A DNA stretch of 64,000 nucleotides from Shimia sp. R9_2 (GTDB lineage Bacteria > Pseudomonadota > Alphaproteobacteria > Rhodobacterales > Rhodobacteraceae), in assembly GCF_017743735.1 (NCBI RefSeq), contig NZ_JAGHRO010000002.1, positions 620,001 through 684,000 of the forward strand, given 5' to 3'. The notes beneath the pieces were generated by a model. That model saw only the letters and a list, made by a program, of their open reading frames with translations, had not been told where the DNA came from and made no database searches. Made by a program: the position numbers and the translations under genes. Positions 33,186 through 41,658 of this stretch are shown here, in pieces. Positions within the stretch are counted from its first letter, which is position 1, and each line of letters begins with the position of its first letter.

Positions 33186-33502
33186 ATGAGGCCACGACCT
33201 GGATCATCATCATTTGCATGGGAATCGGCAGTTTCGGACTGCGCTATGTGTTTTTGGGTATCATTGGCAATCGGCAAATGCCCGAGTGGGTGCTGCGCCA
33301 CCTGCGCTATACCGCTGTAGCGGTGTTGCCCGGTCTTGTGGCCCCGCTGGTGATCTGGCCAAGCGCCACAGGGGGGCAACCGGACCCGGCACGGATGGCC
33401 GCAGCAGCGGCGACGCTGGTCACCGGCTATGTCACCAAAAACATCCTTTGGGCGATCCTCGTCGGTGCGTTAACCCTTTTTGGCGGGCTCCAAACCCTCT
33501 GA
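33182..33502 (+). CDS. azlD: Branched-chain amino acid exporter, small subunit AzlD
   Basis: A 106-residue membrane protein with about four helices and the conserved LRYVFLGIIG and LRYTAVAVLPGLVAP segments of AzlD. Start overlaps azlC by four bases, so the two subunits are made together. No clear terminator follows. Confidence 0.92.
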   Translation: MNEATTWIIIICMGIGSFGLRYVFLGIIGNRQMPEWVLRHLRYTAVAVLPGLVAPLVIWPSATGGQPDPARMAAAAATLVTGYVTKNILWAILVGALTLFGGLQTL

Positions 33503-33599
33503 AAATTTCACGTCTGTATCGCGTCGGTATCCCTACGGTATTGCGTCTGTGGCATTTCACGCACAGAACACCCGAAAAACCATGGTTAACGTGCGCAGA

Positions 33600-34235
33600 T
33601 CAGTTGGTCGCAGCGCGCTCATATTCCGGCACAAAAGCCGCAAGAACCTTGGATTTGTCCGCGTCATCATACTCAAACAGGCGATCATAGCTCGCCCCTT
33701 TGGCCGCGAAATACTCACTCAGCTTGCGGGGGGAATAGGTGCGTGGCGCATCCTCAAACCCCGGCAGGCCTGCCAGCACCTGAGAGGTGGTCAAAGCGCA
33801 TTGTGATTCCAGCACCGGTCCAAGGGACTGTGCCTTGCGCAACGCCAATTCCGCCACCTCCGGCTCAACGTCCAAAGTCTGCACCACCACGTGGAAGGTT
33901 TCGCGCGCATGGAAGCGGGTGTACTGGTCGACCAGATAGGGCGTCATGCCGTAGACAACGTCGTTCTTCGCGGTGATTCCTTCCGTGCGGAAAGACCCGG
34001 CTGGGTCAAAGGCCACCCGTTCGCTGGCGTTGATCAGAAGCGAGGTATGCGCACCTGATCCGTTGTCATTGGAAATCATTGTAAAGAGCGTGAGCTGCTT
34101 TGGCCCAGAATGGGCATAGCGGGCGGCGGCGACCTCCTGATCGGGCGCGTTGGTTTCAACCGGATTGCGCACGGTACACGCAGCAAGAGAAAGCGCCAGC
34201 AAAGCCAGCGCCATCATACGAATTGTCCTGATCAT
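33600..34235 (-). CDS. Lipoprotein of unknown function
   Basis: A 211-residue exported protein with a lipobox ending in LSLAAC, lipidated at C20. The mature part contains FTMISNDNGSGAHTSLLINASERVAFDP cut into a strand-turn-strand that places a His and a Ser as in papain-fold (NlpC/P60- or DUF4105-like) proteins, and a later Cys-containing helix start (ESQCALTTSQVLAGL) that could be part of such a fold. I cannot prove a catalytic set. The ATG at 34235 follows AGAGG; an in-frame GTG three codons earlier is less likely. It follows the oxidase subunit gene on the minus strand. Confidence 0.75.
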   Translation of the reverse strand: MIRTIRMMALALLALSLAACTVRNPVETNAPDQEVAAARYAHSGPKQLTLFTMISNDNGSGAHTSLLINASERVAFDPAGSFRTEGITAKNDVVYGMTPYLVDQYTRFHARETFHVVVQTLDVEPEVAELALRKAQSLGPVLESQCALTTSQVLAGLPGFEDAPRTYSPRKLSEYFAAKGASYDRLFEYDDADKSKVLAAFVPEYERAATN

Positions 34236-34263
34236 GTCGGGCACCTCTGTGGCCCTATCGGCC

Positions 34264-34398
34264 TTAGCTGTTGAAGAGAGCCAGGAAGATCAGAATGCCA
34301 ATGCTTGCAGAAGCCACATACACAGAGGCTTTGATAAAGCCTGCAAAGGTTTTTTCCTGAACTTCGATATCCATCGAGCCGTGCTTGTGTTCTGCCAT
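34264..34398 (-). CDS. aa3-type cytochrome c oxidase subunit IV (small)
   Basis: A 44-residue gene read from the minus strand. It begins MAEHKHGSMDIEVQEKTFAG, and one membrane helix (about residues 21-42) follows. This is the pattern of the alphaproteobacterial aa3 oxidase subunit IV (COX4_pro_2 family), a single helix attached to the oxidase core. GGAGGA lies 8 bases upstream of the ATG. The catalytic oxidase genes are not in this window. The role of this subunit is not essential in species where it has been studied, as I recall. Confidence 0.92.
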   Translation of the reverse strand: MAEHKHGSMDIEVQEKTFAGFIKASVYVASASIGILIFLALFNS

Positions 34399-34514
34399 GG
34401 TCATTCCTCCTGTCGCTTATGTGCTTGGATAGCTGATTCAGGATCACCTGTCACCCTGCCTGCGCAGAGCAAGTCCCCAGAGAGGCGACACAAAATGCCG
34501 CACTGCCTGCGGGC

Positions 34515-34964
34515 CTATTTCTTAAGCCCTTCCGCCAGACGGAAACCAATGCGCGTGGGCGCCTCACCATCATCGCTGGGTTTGGGCAAAGCGCGCAGCA
34601 TCACATTGAGCTGGCTGACGTGCTGGACAAGCTGGGTTTTGATGCCGCTTGAGTCGGTGCCGTAGAAGGTCACGATGTCGGGATCAAAATAGCCCATACC
34701 CTCGATCCGCAGCACACCGGCCTCCCCGCCGACAAAGCCCATGGCCACCTCATGGGTTTCATCCAGCTGCTTTTCAAAGTTCTGGATATAGAGGATCAGC
34801 CGTTCATAGGCCCATTCGGCAGCGCTCTTGGATTGCACAGGTTCCTTGGCGACCTTTTCGGGCACCTCGACCTCTGCCACCTCTGGATTGGAATGCACCT
34901 CACGGCGGCGCGGCAGAGCCGCAGCCTCGGCCGCCTCTGCTGTGGTCTTGATGTCTTCGCTCAT
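34515..34964 (-). CDS. DUF6173 family protein
   Basis: A 149-residue soluble protein. The first 45 residues are charged and disordered with Glu/Ala/Pro repeats. The conserved core (about residues 46-145) includes the helix AEWAYERLILYIQNFEKQLDE and the strand-rich GFVGGEAGVLRIEGMGYFDPD. The C-terminal PTRIGFRLAEGL is also typical. I recall this as DUF6173 in Rhodobacterales; no function is known to me. The start at 34964 is 10 bases from the MBL gene stop on the same strand. Confidence 0.8.
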   Translation of the reverse strand: MSEDIKTTAEAAEAAALPRRREVHSNPEVAEVEVPEKVAKEPVQSKSAAEWAYERLILYIQNFEKQLDETHEVAMGFVGGEAGVLRIEGMGYFDPDIVTFYGTDSSGIKTQLVQHVSQLNVMLRALPKPSDDGEAPTRIGFRLAEGLKK

Positions 34965-34974
34965 AAAAGCTGCC

Positions 34975-36018
34975 CTATTTGATCCTCTGCCAGATGTAGG
35001 CGCCATCTTCGCGCTTTGTCCGGCTTATCTCTCCAATCTGGTAGAGATGGTTCAAATGAGCAAGGGCCTCCACCAAGGCGAGACCATAGGCCCCTTCATC
35101 AATGGTGCGCTTGAACAAAGGCGGGAAGCACTCGCCTGCGGTTTTCGGATCATCAAGATGATCTTTCAAACGGTCGAGCGCGCCATGGTGGTTGTCGATC
35201 AGCTGGCGCATGCGGGTCGGCGCGCCGGTGAAAGGCAGTTTGTGCCCACCAAGGATCAACTGATCCGCGCGCGCAAAGATGGCCAGCCGCTCACAGGCCT
35301 CCAGCCAATCGGCCACAGGATCCGCCTCAGGCTCGGTGGCGTAGACGCCGATGTTGGAGCTGATCGAGGGCAGTATCTGATCACCCGAGAGCACCAGATG
35401 GTCGTCGCGACTCCAGAAGGTGGCGTGCTCCGGTGCATGGCCGTTGCCGATATGCACATCCCAGTCGCGTCCGCCCATGCGGATCACGTCATCCTGTTTG
35501 ATGCGCTTAAAGCCAAGTGGCATGGGCGCAACCATATCGGCAAAGTTGAAGGGGCGTTCGCTCGCGCGTTTCTGGAAGATCTCTTCATCCATGCCGCAAG
35601 CGCGGTAGAAATCGAGCGTTTCCTGACGGGGCACCGCCTGCTCATCAAGCTGCAGCATACGGGCAAACAGCCAAGCTGTGCGGGTTGTCCAGAGTTCCGC
35701 ACCATGCTCAGATTGAAACCAGCCGGCAAGGCCAACGTGATCCGGGTGGTGGTGCGTCACGACAACCCGCCCGACTGGTTTTCCAGCGAGCGGGCCATCA
35801 AGAAGTTTTTGCCAAATGGCGCGGGACTTTCTGCTGTCAAAGCCGGTGTCTACCACCGTCCAGCTGTCGCCATCATCCAGCGCGTAGATGTTGACGTGGT
35901 CCAGCTTCATCGGCAGCGGCAAGCGCATCCAAAGAACCCCATCGGCCACCTCGATGGCCTCCCCCTCTGCAGGGGGCGTTTCCCATGGATAGCGGATGCC
36001 TGCCGCGCCGTCGTGCAT
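34975..36018 (-). CDS. Metallo-beta-lactamase fold hydrolase (LACTB2-like)
   Basis: A 347-residue MBL-fold enzyme. The zinc motif HxHxDH is HHHPDH with H89, H91, D93 and H94. Further ligands are H in GNGHAPEH (about residue 197) and D in LSGDQILPS (about 216), then H in LGGHKLPF (about 280). A C-terminal winged-helix-like part follows (about 290-345), as in LACTB2-type hydrolases. The substrate is unknown; a thioesterase role would fit the neighbouring acyl-CoA dehydrogenase. The ATG shares one base with the upstream stop (TGATG). Confidence 0.88.
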   Translation of the reverse strand: MHDGAAGIRYPWETPPAEGEAIEVADGVLWMRLPLPMKLDHVNIYALDDGDSWTVVDTGFDSRKSRAIWQKLLDGPLAGKPVGRVVVTHHHPDHVGLAGWFQSEHGAELWTTRTAWLFARMLQLDEQAVPRQETLDFYRACGMDEEIFQKRASERPFNFADMVAPMPLGFKRIKQDDVIRMGGRDWDVHIGNGHAPEHATFWSRDDHLVLSGDQILPSISSNIGVYATEPEADPVADWLEACERLAIFARADQLILGGHKLPFTGAPTRMRQLIDNHHGALDRLKDHLDDPKTAGECFPPLFKRTIDEGAYGLALVEALAHLNHLYQIGEISRTKREDGAYIWQRIK

Positions 36019-37739
36019 CAGGCTGCGCCCAGTTCGTCAGGGCTCAGCGCGTAGAGGTCGCCAGCGCCTTCCATGGCGTGGGCCAGCACACCTGCGTGCT
36101 CTGGCAGCAGACGTTTGATGTAGAACTTGGCCAGCTTGGAGCGTGGGCCTTCGCCACCTTCAGCGATTGCTGCGCGCAGGTGATAGTAGCCACCCAGCAC
36201 GCGGGCAAAGCCGCGCAGGAACGGCACGGAGCCGGCAAAGCGGTCGTTCAGATCGCCCTGCGCGACCATCCATTCGGTGGCTTCACGCAGGGTTTCGGTG
36301 GCCTGCCACAGAGGCTCTGCCAGGTCTGCCATGCTCTCACGCACTTTTTCCGCGCAATCTTCGATCTCATCGAGGATGGCGTAGGCGGCATCGCCACCGT
36401 CCATCAGCTTACGCGCCACGAGGTCCATCGCCTGAATGCCGTTGGTGCCTTCATAGATCGCGGTCACACGCACATCGCGATAGAACTGCGCTGCGCCGGT
36501 TTCTTCGATGAAGCCCATACCGCCGTGCACCTGCACACCGTCTTCAGAGACCTTCATGCCCACATCAGTGCCGAAGGCTTTGGCGATAGGGGTGAGGAAG
36601 GCCGCACGGGCTTTCCAATCTGCCGCGCCGGTGGCAGTCCCCATGTCGATCGCCACAGCACAGGCCATTTCGATGGCGCGGGCGGCGAAGATATCCGCCT
36701 TCATACCGGTCAGCATGCGGCGCACATCGGCGTGGTCCATGATGGTTCCGGTGCCGCCCTGAATTGGGCTGCGGCCTTGTGTGCGGTCCATAGCGTAGCC
36801 CAATGCGTGCTGGTAGGCGCCTTCGGCAACACCAACACCTTGGCCACCCACACCGAGACGGGCGTTGTTCATCATGGTGAACATGGCTTTCATGCCGCCG
36901 TGCTCTGGGCCGACCAACCAGCCTTTGGCACCGTCATACTGCATAACCGCGGTAGGGGAGCCGTGCAGACCCATTTTGTGCTCAAGACTGACCACCTTCA
37001 GCGTATTGGCCACGCCGGGCTCGCCGTTCTCATCTGGCAGGAACTTGGGCACGATGAAGAGGCTGATGCCTTTGGTGCCGGAGACGCCGTCAGGCAGACG
37101 GGCCAGAACCAGATGGCAGACGTTGTTTGTAAAATCGTTGTCGCCCCAGCTGATGTAGATCTTCTGCCCGGTGATCGCGTAGGAGCCGTCGCCGTTTGGT
37201 TCAGCTTTGGAGCGCAGCGCGCCCACGTCAGAGCCTGCGGCAGGCTCGGTTAGGTTCATGGTGCCGGACCATTCACCAGAGATCAGCTTGGGCAGGTAGG
37301 TGGCCTTGATTTCGTCAGAGGCGTGATGTTCCAGCGCTTCGATCTGGCCCTGTGTCATCAGCGGGTTGAGCTGCAAAGACAAACAGCCAGCCCCCATCAT
37401 CTCGTTCACGGCGGTGGTGATAGAATGAGGCAAGCCCATGCCGCCGTACTCCGGATCGGCGCTGGTGGAGATCCAGCCGCCTTCTGCGATCTGCTTATAG
37501 GCGTCACCAAATCCGGGAGAGGTGCGCACAACACCGTTTTCCAGCACCGCGCCTTCAAGGTCACCGTTGCGCTGCAGTGGGGCCATGATCTCCTCGACCA
37601 TCTTACCGGCTTCCACCAGAATGGCGTCGCGGGTGTCGTTGTCTGCATCTGCAAAACGCTCGGTTGCAGTGATCTGAGCAAAATCGACCACGTGGTCGAA
37701 CAGAAATTGGAAATCTGTCACTGGGGCACGAAAGGGCAT
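36018..37739 (-). CDS. Acyl-CoA dehydrogenase with C-terminal extension (DmdC-like family)
   Basis: A 573-residue FAD enzyme, longer than the usual 380-400 because of an N-terminal segment (PFRAPVTDFQFLFDHVVDF) and a C-terminal helical domain. Core motifs are MNLTEPAAGSDVG (about residue 160), the ETF/substrate region VCHLVLARL and YEGTNGIQAMDL (about residue 440). This long family includes DmdC, the methylmercaptopropionyl-CoA dehydrogenase of DMSP demethylation, but also several fatty acyl-CoA dehydrogenases, and I cannot separate them by eye. The ATG at 37739 has a good GGAGAG site; the frame's 43 earlier codons are not supported. Electrons would go to ETF and then to etf-QO. Confidence 0.92.
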   Translation of the reverse strand: MPFRAPVTDFQFLFDHVVDFAQITATERFADADNDTRDAILVEAGKMVEEIMAPLQRNGDLEGAVLENGVVRTSPGFGDAYKQIAEGGWISTSADPEYGGMGLPHSITTAVNEMMGAGCLSLQLNPLMTQGQIEALEHHASDEIKATYLPKLISGEWSGTMNLTEPAAGSDVGALRSKAEPNGDGSYAITGQKIYISWGDNDFTNNVCHLVLARLPDGVSGTKGISLFIVPKFLPDENGEPGVANTLKVVSLEHKMGLHGSPTAVMQYDGAKGWLVGPEHGGMKAMFTMMNNARLGVGGQGVGVAEGAYQHALGYAMDRTQGRSPIQGGTGTIMDHADVRRMLTGMKADIFAARAIEMACAVAIDMGTATGAADWKARAAFLTPIAKAFGTDVGMKVSEDGVQVHGGMGFIEETGAAQFYRDVRVTAIYEGTNGIQAMDLVARKLMDGGDAAYAILDEIEDCAEKVRESMADLAEPLWQATETLREATEWMVAQGDLNDRFAGSVPFLRGFARVLGGYYHLRAAIAEGGEGPRSKLAKFYIKRLLPEHAGVLAHAMEGAGDLYALSPDELGAA

Positions 37740-37857
37740 CTGTCTCTCCGGCAGGCTTGGCTTTGATGAGCGCCGCATGTATGCAGCTTTGAGCGCAAAG
37801 ATAGTGTTAGCAAGGATCCTATCATAGCGGAACGCGACGTCACTGGAGAGCCCCATC

Positions 37858-38802
37858 TTGGACACCAAAACCCTCCCTGCTGATGCCTCCGGCTTTGCTG
37901 AGGCCGCGACCCTCCTTCGGGGTGGCGGTTTGGTCGCCTTCCCGACGGAAACCGTTTATGGACTGGGGGCTGACGCCCGTCAGGATCATGCGGTGGCCCG
38001 CATCTTTGAGGCCAAGGGACGGCCCCGTTTCAACCCGCTTATCGTGCATGTCGCAGATGTCGAAACCGCGAAACGCTACGTCATTTGGAGCGACCTTGCA
38101 GACCGCATCGCCTCCGCCTTCTGGCCCGGCCCGCTGACGCTGGTCTTGCCGCTGCGCCCGGATTCGGGCCTGTCCCCGCTTGTCACCGCAGAGCTGCCCA
38201 CCCTTGCGATCCGCGTGCCCGCCCATCCGGTGGCCAAAGCGTTGCTGGCGCAGTTTGACGGGCCGGTGGCCGCCCCCTCGGCCAATCCCTCCGGCAAGAT
38301 CAGCCCGACCGAAGCCGCCCATGTGCGCGCTGGCCTCACCGGCCGGATCGAAGCTGTGGTTGATGGCGGTGCCTGTGATGTGGGTGTGGAATCCACCATC
38401 CTTGGCCTGTCTGACACCCCCACCCTGCTGCGCCCCGGCGGGCTTCCGGTGGAGGCGTTGGAATCCGCAATTGGTGCGCCGGTGGCGGGGCGCGCCGAGA
38501 ACGCGCCGCTGACCGCTCCGGGTCAGATGACCTCACACTACGCGCCCGGTGCCACGGTCCGCCTGAACGCCACCGAGATCAGTGCGGAGGAACGGCTGCT
38601 GGGCTTTGGCAAGGTTGACGGCGCAACCCTCAACCTCAGCCCTTCCGGGGATCTGACAGAGGCCGCCGCAAATCTGTTTCACCACTTGCACCAGCTGGAT
38701 CAGGACGGAGACGCGCCCATCGCAGTATCCCCGATCCCTGAAACCGGACTTGGGCTGGCGATCAATGACCGGCTGAAGCGGGCGGCAGCTCCAAGAGATT
38801 AG
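37858..38802 (+). CDS. L-threonylcarbamoyladenylate synthase (Sua5 type)
   Basis: Makes threonylcarbamoyl-AMP for the t6A37 modification of ANN-reading tRNAs. The 314-residue protein has the YrdC domain with the motifs GGGLVAFPTETVYGLG (about residues 22-37), K/R-rich KGRPRFNPL (about 53-61) and SANPSGKISPT (about 141-151). A C-terminal Sua5 domain (about 220-314) joins through a linker containing APGQMTSHYAPG. The start codon is TTG; GGAGAG lies 8 bases upstream and no nearer ATG preserves the N-terminus. It diverges from the acyl-CoA dehydrogenase. Confidence 0.93.
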   Translation: MDTKTLPADASGFAEAATLLRGGGLVAFPTETVYGLGADARQDHAVARIFEAKGRPRFNPLIVHVADVETAKRYVIWSDLADRIASAFWPGPLTLVLPLRPDSGLSPLVTAELPTLAIRVPAHPVAKALLAQFDGPVAAPSANPSGKISPTEAAHVRAGLTGRIEAVVDGGACDVGVESTILGLSDTPTLLRPGGLPVEALESAIGAPVAGRAENAPLTAPGQMTSHYAPGATVRLNATEISAEERLLGFGKVDGATLNLSPSGDLTEAAANLFHHLHQLDQDGDAPIAVSPIPETGLGLAINDRLKRAAAPRD

Positions 38803-38881
38803 CCCCTTCAAGCCTGCAAAGTTGTTTTGAAAAGGCTCCTGAGCTAGCTTTTCTCCCAATCGAGGTTTTGGGAGGAACCAC

Positions 38882-40024
38882 ATGTCGTCTGAGAATTTTG
38901 ATCGCATCCTCAAGGATGCCGTTGCGGCGCAGGATGTGCCCTTTGTTGTGGCGATGAGCGCCAATGCCGATGGCGTCACCTACTCGGGAAGCTCAGGAGA
39001 GGCCGCCGCAGGCCGCCCCGCTTCCGAGGACACGGTGTTCCGGATTTTTTCTGCCACCAAAGCCATCGGTTCGGTGGCCGCGATGATCATGATCGACCGG
39101 GGCAAACTGTCGATGGACACCCCCGTGGCCGATATCCTGCCCGACTGGAACAAGCTGCAGGTGCTGGAGCGCTGGGACGGTGACACGCCTGTGATGCGTG
39201 CGCCCAAAACCACGGCCACCATCCGCCATCTGGCCACCCATCGCAGCGGACTGGAGTACGAATTCTGGAACCCCGATGTGGGCAGATATCTTGAGGCGAC
39301 CGGACATCCCAGCGTGTTGAGCGGCACCAAAGCATCGCTCAACTATCCGCTGATGTATGACCCCGGCGACCGCTGGGGCTATGGCCCAAGCATCGACTGG
39401 CTGGGCCAAGTGGTTGAGGCGCTTGACGGGCGGCGCATTGACCAGTTCTGCCGTGAGGAGATCTTTGACCCGCTTAGCATGAACGACACCGCTTTTGAAC
39501 CGGACGCCTTTGCAGATCGGCTGTCAGAAGTGCGGGCCCGCGGTGAGGACGGCAGTTTTGTGCCGTTTGACTTGGCCCCACCGCCTCAGCCGGAGGTCTA
39601 TGGCATGGGGCATTGCCTCTATTCCACAGCGCCGGACTATATGAAGTTTCTCCGCATGCTGCTGAACAAAGGCGCGCTGAATGGACAGCGCATTCTGTCT
39701 GAAAGCGCCTTTGCCGAAATGCTGGAGGACCAGATGGAGGGCAAGACGTTTCAGAAGATGGTGACCATTGCACCACCTGTGACGGCAGATGTGGAACTGC
39801 CTGAAGGCACCACCCATAGTTTTGCGGCGGTGCGTTTTGAGGCCGAAGTTCCGGGGCGGCGCAAAGCCGGGTCACAAAGCTGGGCCGGGGTGTGCAACAC
39901 GCATTATTGGGTGGATCCGGCGTCAGATGTGGCCGGTCTGGTGTTCACGCAATCCCTGCCGTTTGTGGAAGCGCCCTATCTGCGGACCTATGAGGCGTTT
40001 GAAACGGCGGTTTATGCGCAATAA
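38882..40024 (+). CDS. Serine hydrolase, beta-lactamase class C/esterase EstB family
   Basis: A 380-residue enzyme with the SxxK motif SATK (S57-K60) carrying the nucleophile, and a Tyr motif around WGYGPSIDWLG (about residue 160). A C-terminal WAGVCNTHYWVDP (about 338-350) replaces the KTG triad with a histidine-containing loop, as in esterases of this family. No signal peptide is seen, so it is probably cytoplasmic; that fits an esterase or transesterase rather than a cell-wall enzyme or secreted lactamase. A strong GGGAGGA site precedes the ATG. Confidence 0.88.
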   Translation: MSSENFDRILKDAVAAQDVPFVVAMSANADGVTYSGSSGEAAAGRPASEDTVFRIFSATKAIGSVAAMIMIDRGKLSMDTPVADILPDWNKLQVLERWDGDTPVMRAPKTTATIRHLATHRSGLEYEFWNPDVGRYLEATGHPSVLSGTKASLNYPLMYDPGDRWGYGPSIDWLGQVVEALDGRRIDQFCREEIFDPLSMNDTAFEPDAFADRLSEVRARGEDGSFVPFDLAPPPQPEVYGMGHCLYSTAPDYMKFLRMLLNKGALNGQRILSESAFAEMLEDQMEGKTFQKMVTIAPPVTADVELPEGTTHSFAAVRFEAEVPGRRKAGSQSWAGVCNTHYWVDPASDVAGLVFTQSLPFVEAPYLRTYEAFETAVYAQ

Positions 40025-40052
40025 AGGCGGTTGAGGCGGGGGGTGGCCTGCC

Positions 40053-40649
40053 TCACGCCCGACCGGCGGCGGCGGAGAGTGTCAGCGCATCAACACCGAG
40101 GCTTTTGAGGGCATTGGCCCATTTCTCACCGTCCGGATCGTCAAACACCAGATCCGGTGCCGCTTCGGCCACAAGCCAGCCGTTTTCGCCGATTTCGCGC
40201 TCGAGCTGCCCCGGCCCCCAACCGCTATAGCCGAGCATGGTCAGGGCCTTCTGTGGGCCGCGCCCTTCGGCCATATCCTCAAGCACATCCTGTGTGGTGG
40301 TCAGGGCAAAATCCGCGCCCACGCGCATGTGGCTGAGACCGGATTTATATTCCGGCGAATGCAGCACAAAACCGCGCCCGGTTTCCACGGGCCCGCCAAA
40401 ATGCAGCGCAGAGGGCGCATCCGGTTGGTGGGTGGAAATCGAGAGTTGCTCAAACAGGTCGGTGAGTTTCAGCCCGTCGATGGATTTGTTGATGATCAAC
40501 CCCATCGCGCCTTTTTCAGAATGCTCACACATCAGCACCACGGAATTGGCAAAGCGCGAGTCTTCCATCCCCGGCATGGCAATCAGAACCTGCCCGGTGA
40601 AATCGAGCTCGTCCATTTGGGTGGTGGTGCTGTTTTCTTCGCTGCTCAA
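40053..40649 (-). CDS. YqgE/AlgH family protein (UPF0301)
   Basis: A 198-residue protein with the family motifs LDFTGQVLIAMPGM and NSVVLMCEHSEKGAMGLIINK in its first 70 residues, and the GYSGWGPGQLEREI motif near residue 150. The fold is known but the biochemical role is not. The start is TTG at 40649, fixed by AGGAGG 4 bases upstream. The first ATG in the conserved part (40616) has no ribosome site. It diverges from the DsbD-alpha-like gene, a pairing I recall from other Rhodobacterales. Confidence 0.9.
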   Translation of the reverse strand: MSSEENSTTTQMDELDFTGQVLIAMPGMEDSRFANSVVLMCEHSEKGAMGLIINKSIDGLKLTDLFEQLSISTHQPDAPSALHFGGPVETGRGFVLHSPEYKSGLSHMRVGADFALTTTQDVLEDMAEGRGPQKALTMLGYSGWGPGQLEREIGENGWLVAEAAPDLVFDDPDGEKWANALKSLGVDALTLSAAAGRA

Positions 40650-40794
40650 GACGCCTCCTTCAACAGACGCGCTGTCTGTACATCCAACATGTGCGCCTGC
40701 CATCATAGACTCAAGTGGTAAGCGTTGTGTTTCAGTCTCACACGGGTTTCTCGCCCGATTGTGAGTTGGATTTCAGCCGATTCTGGCCCATCTA

Positions 40795-41619
40795 ATGCTC
40801 ATGTTCAAGACAACCGCACGTACCCTCACCGCGCTTTGCGCTTTGATTTCGCCTGCCGTGGCGCCTGCTATGGCGACGGCACAGTCCTTTGATCAAGTGG
40901 TTCAGGCCGAGGTTCTGCCCGGCTGGCGCAATGCGGATGGGACCCATATGGCGGGGCTGCGGATCACGCTGAATCCGGGGTGGAAGACCTATTGGCGTGC
41001 GCCCGGGGATGCGGGCATTCCGCCGCGGATTTCCTGGCAGGGCTCGCACAATGCGCGCGATATTGCGGTGAGCTGGCCGACGCCGGATGTGTTTTATGAA
41101 AACGGCATGCGCTCCATCGGGTATTCCGAAGAGCTGGTTCTGCCGGTGAAGATCGACCCGAAGAAATCAGACAAGCCTGTGCGGCTGAAGGCCGTGCTCG
41201 ATATTGGCGTTTGTCGCGACATCTGTGTGCCGCAGCGGCTGCATCTTGATGGCGAGCTGGCGGCCCCCGGCACGCGGGACGCGCGGATTGTGGCCTCCAT
41301 CGTGGATCAGCCGCTCTCGGCAGATGAGGCCGGTGTCTATAAGGTCACCTGCATCCTTGCGCCAACAAACGGCGGTGTGAAGCTTCAGGCCAAGATCAAG
41401 ATGCCCCGTGCCGGTGGCGCAGAGGTCGCGGTGATTGAGACCGCCAATCCTGAGATCTGGGTTGCGGAAGGCACCACAACGCGCAGCGGTGACACGCTGA
41501 TTGCGGAGACCGAGATGGTGCATGTCTCTGATGCGTCGTTCCTGATCAACCGCTCCGATCTGCGCTTCACCGTGTTGAGTGACGGCGATGCGGTCGATAT
41601 TCACGGCTGCACAGGGTAA
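40795..41619 (+). CDS. Periplasmic DsbD-alpha-domain protein
   Basis: A 274-residue exported protein with a signal peptide (about residues 1-29, cleavage after TAQA-type site). The body corresponds to the N-terminal alpha domain of DsbD and includes LNPGWKTYWRAPGDAG, ISWQG and the VCRDICVP cysteine pair (C-x3-C). Full-length DsbD would have eight helices and a thioredoxin domain; here they are absent, so this is a stand-alone redox or copper-tolerance type partner protein. Two ATGs (40795, 40801) are possible; both have poor ribosome sites. Confidence 0.85.
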   Translation: MLMFKTTARTLTALCALISPAVAPAMATAQSFDQVVQAEVLPGWRNADGTHMAGLRITLNPGWKTYWRAPGDAGIPPRISWQGSHNARDIAVSWPTPDVFYENGMRSIGYSEELVLPVKIDPKKSDKPVRLKAVLDIGVCRDICVPQRLHLDGELAAPGTRDARIVASIVDQPLSADEAGVYKVTCILAPTNGGVKLQAKIKMPRAGGAEVAVIETANPEIWVAEGTTTRSGDTLIAETEMVHVSDASFLINRSDLRFTVLSDGDAVDIHGCTG

Positions 41620-41658
41620 TCAAGGCAAACAGAGTAACTGGCGCGAGGCGGCGAAAGC

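Noticed and set aside
33503..33599. Repeated CGGTAT words after azlD considered as a terminator
   Set aside because: They do not form a stable hairpin with a T run.
34828..37253. Two plus-strand frames of about 410 and 420 codons across the MBL and acyl-CoA dehydrogenase genes
   Set aside because: Both are antisense to genes with clear catalytic motifs and show no domain pattern.
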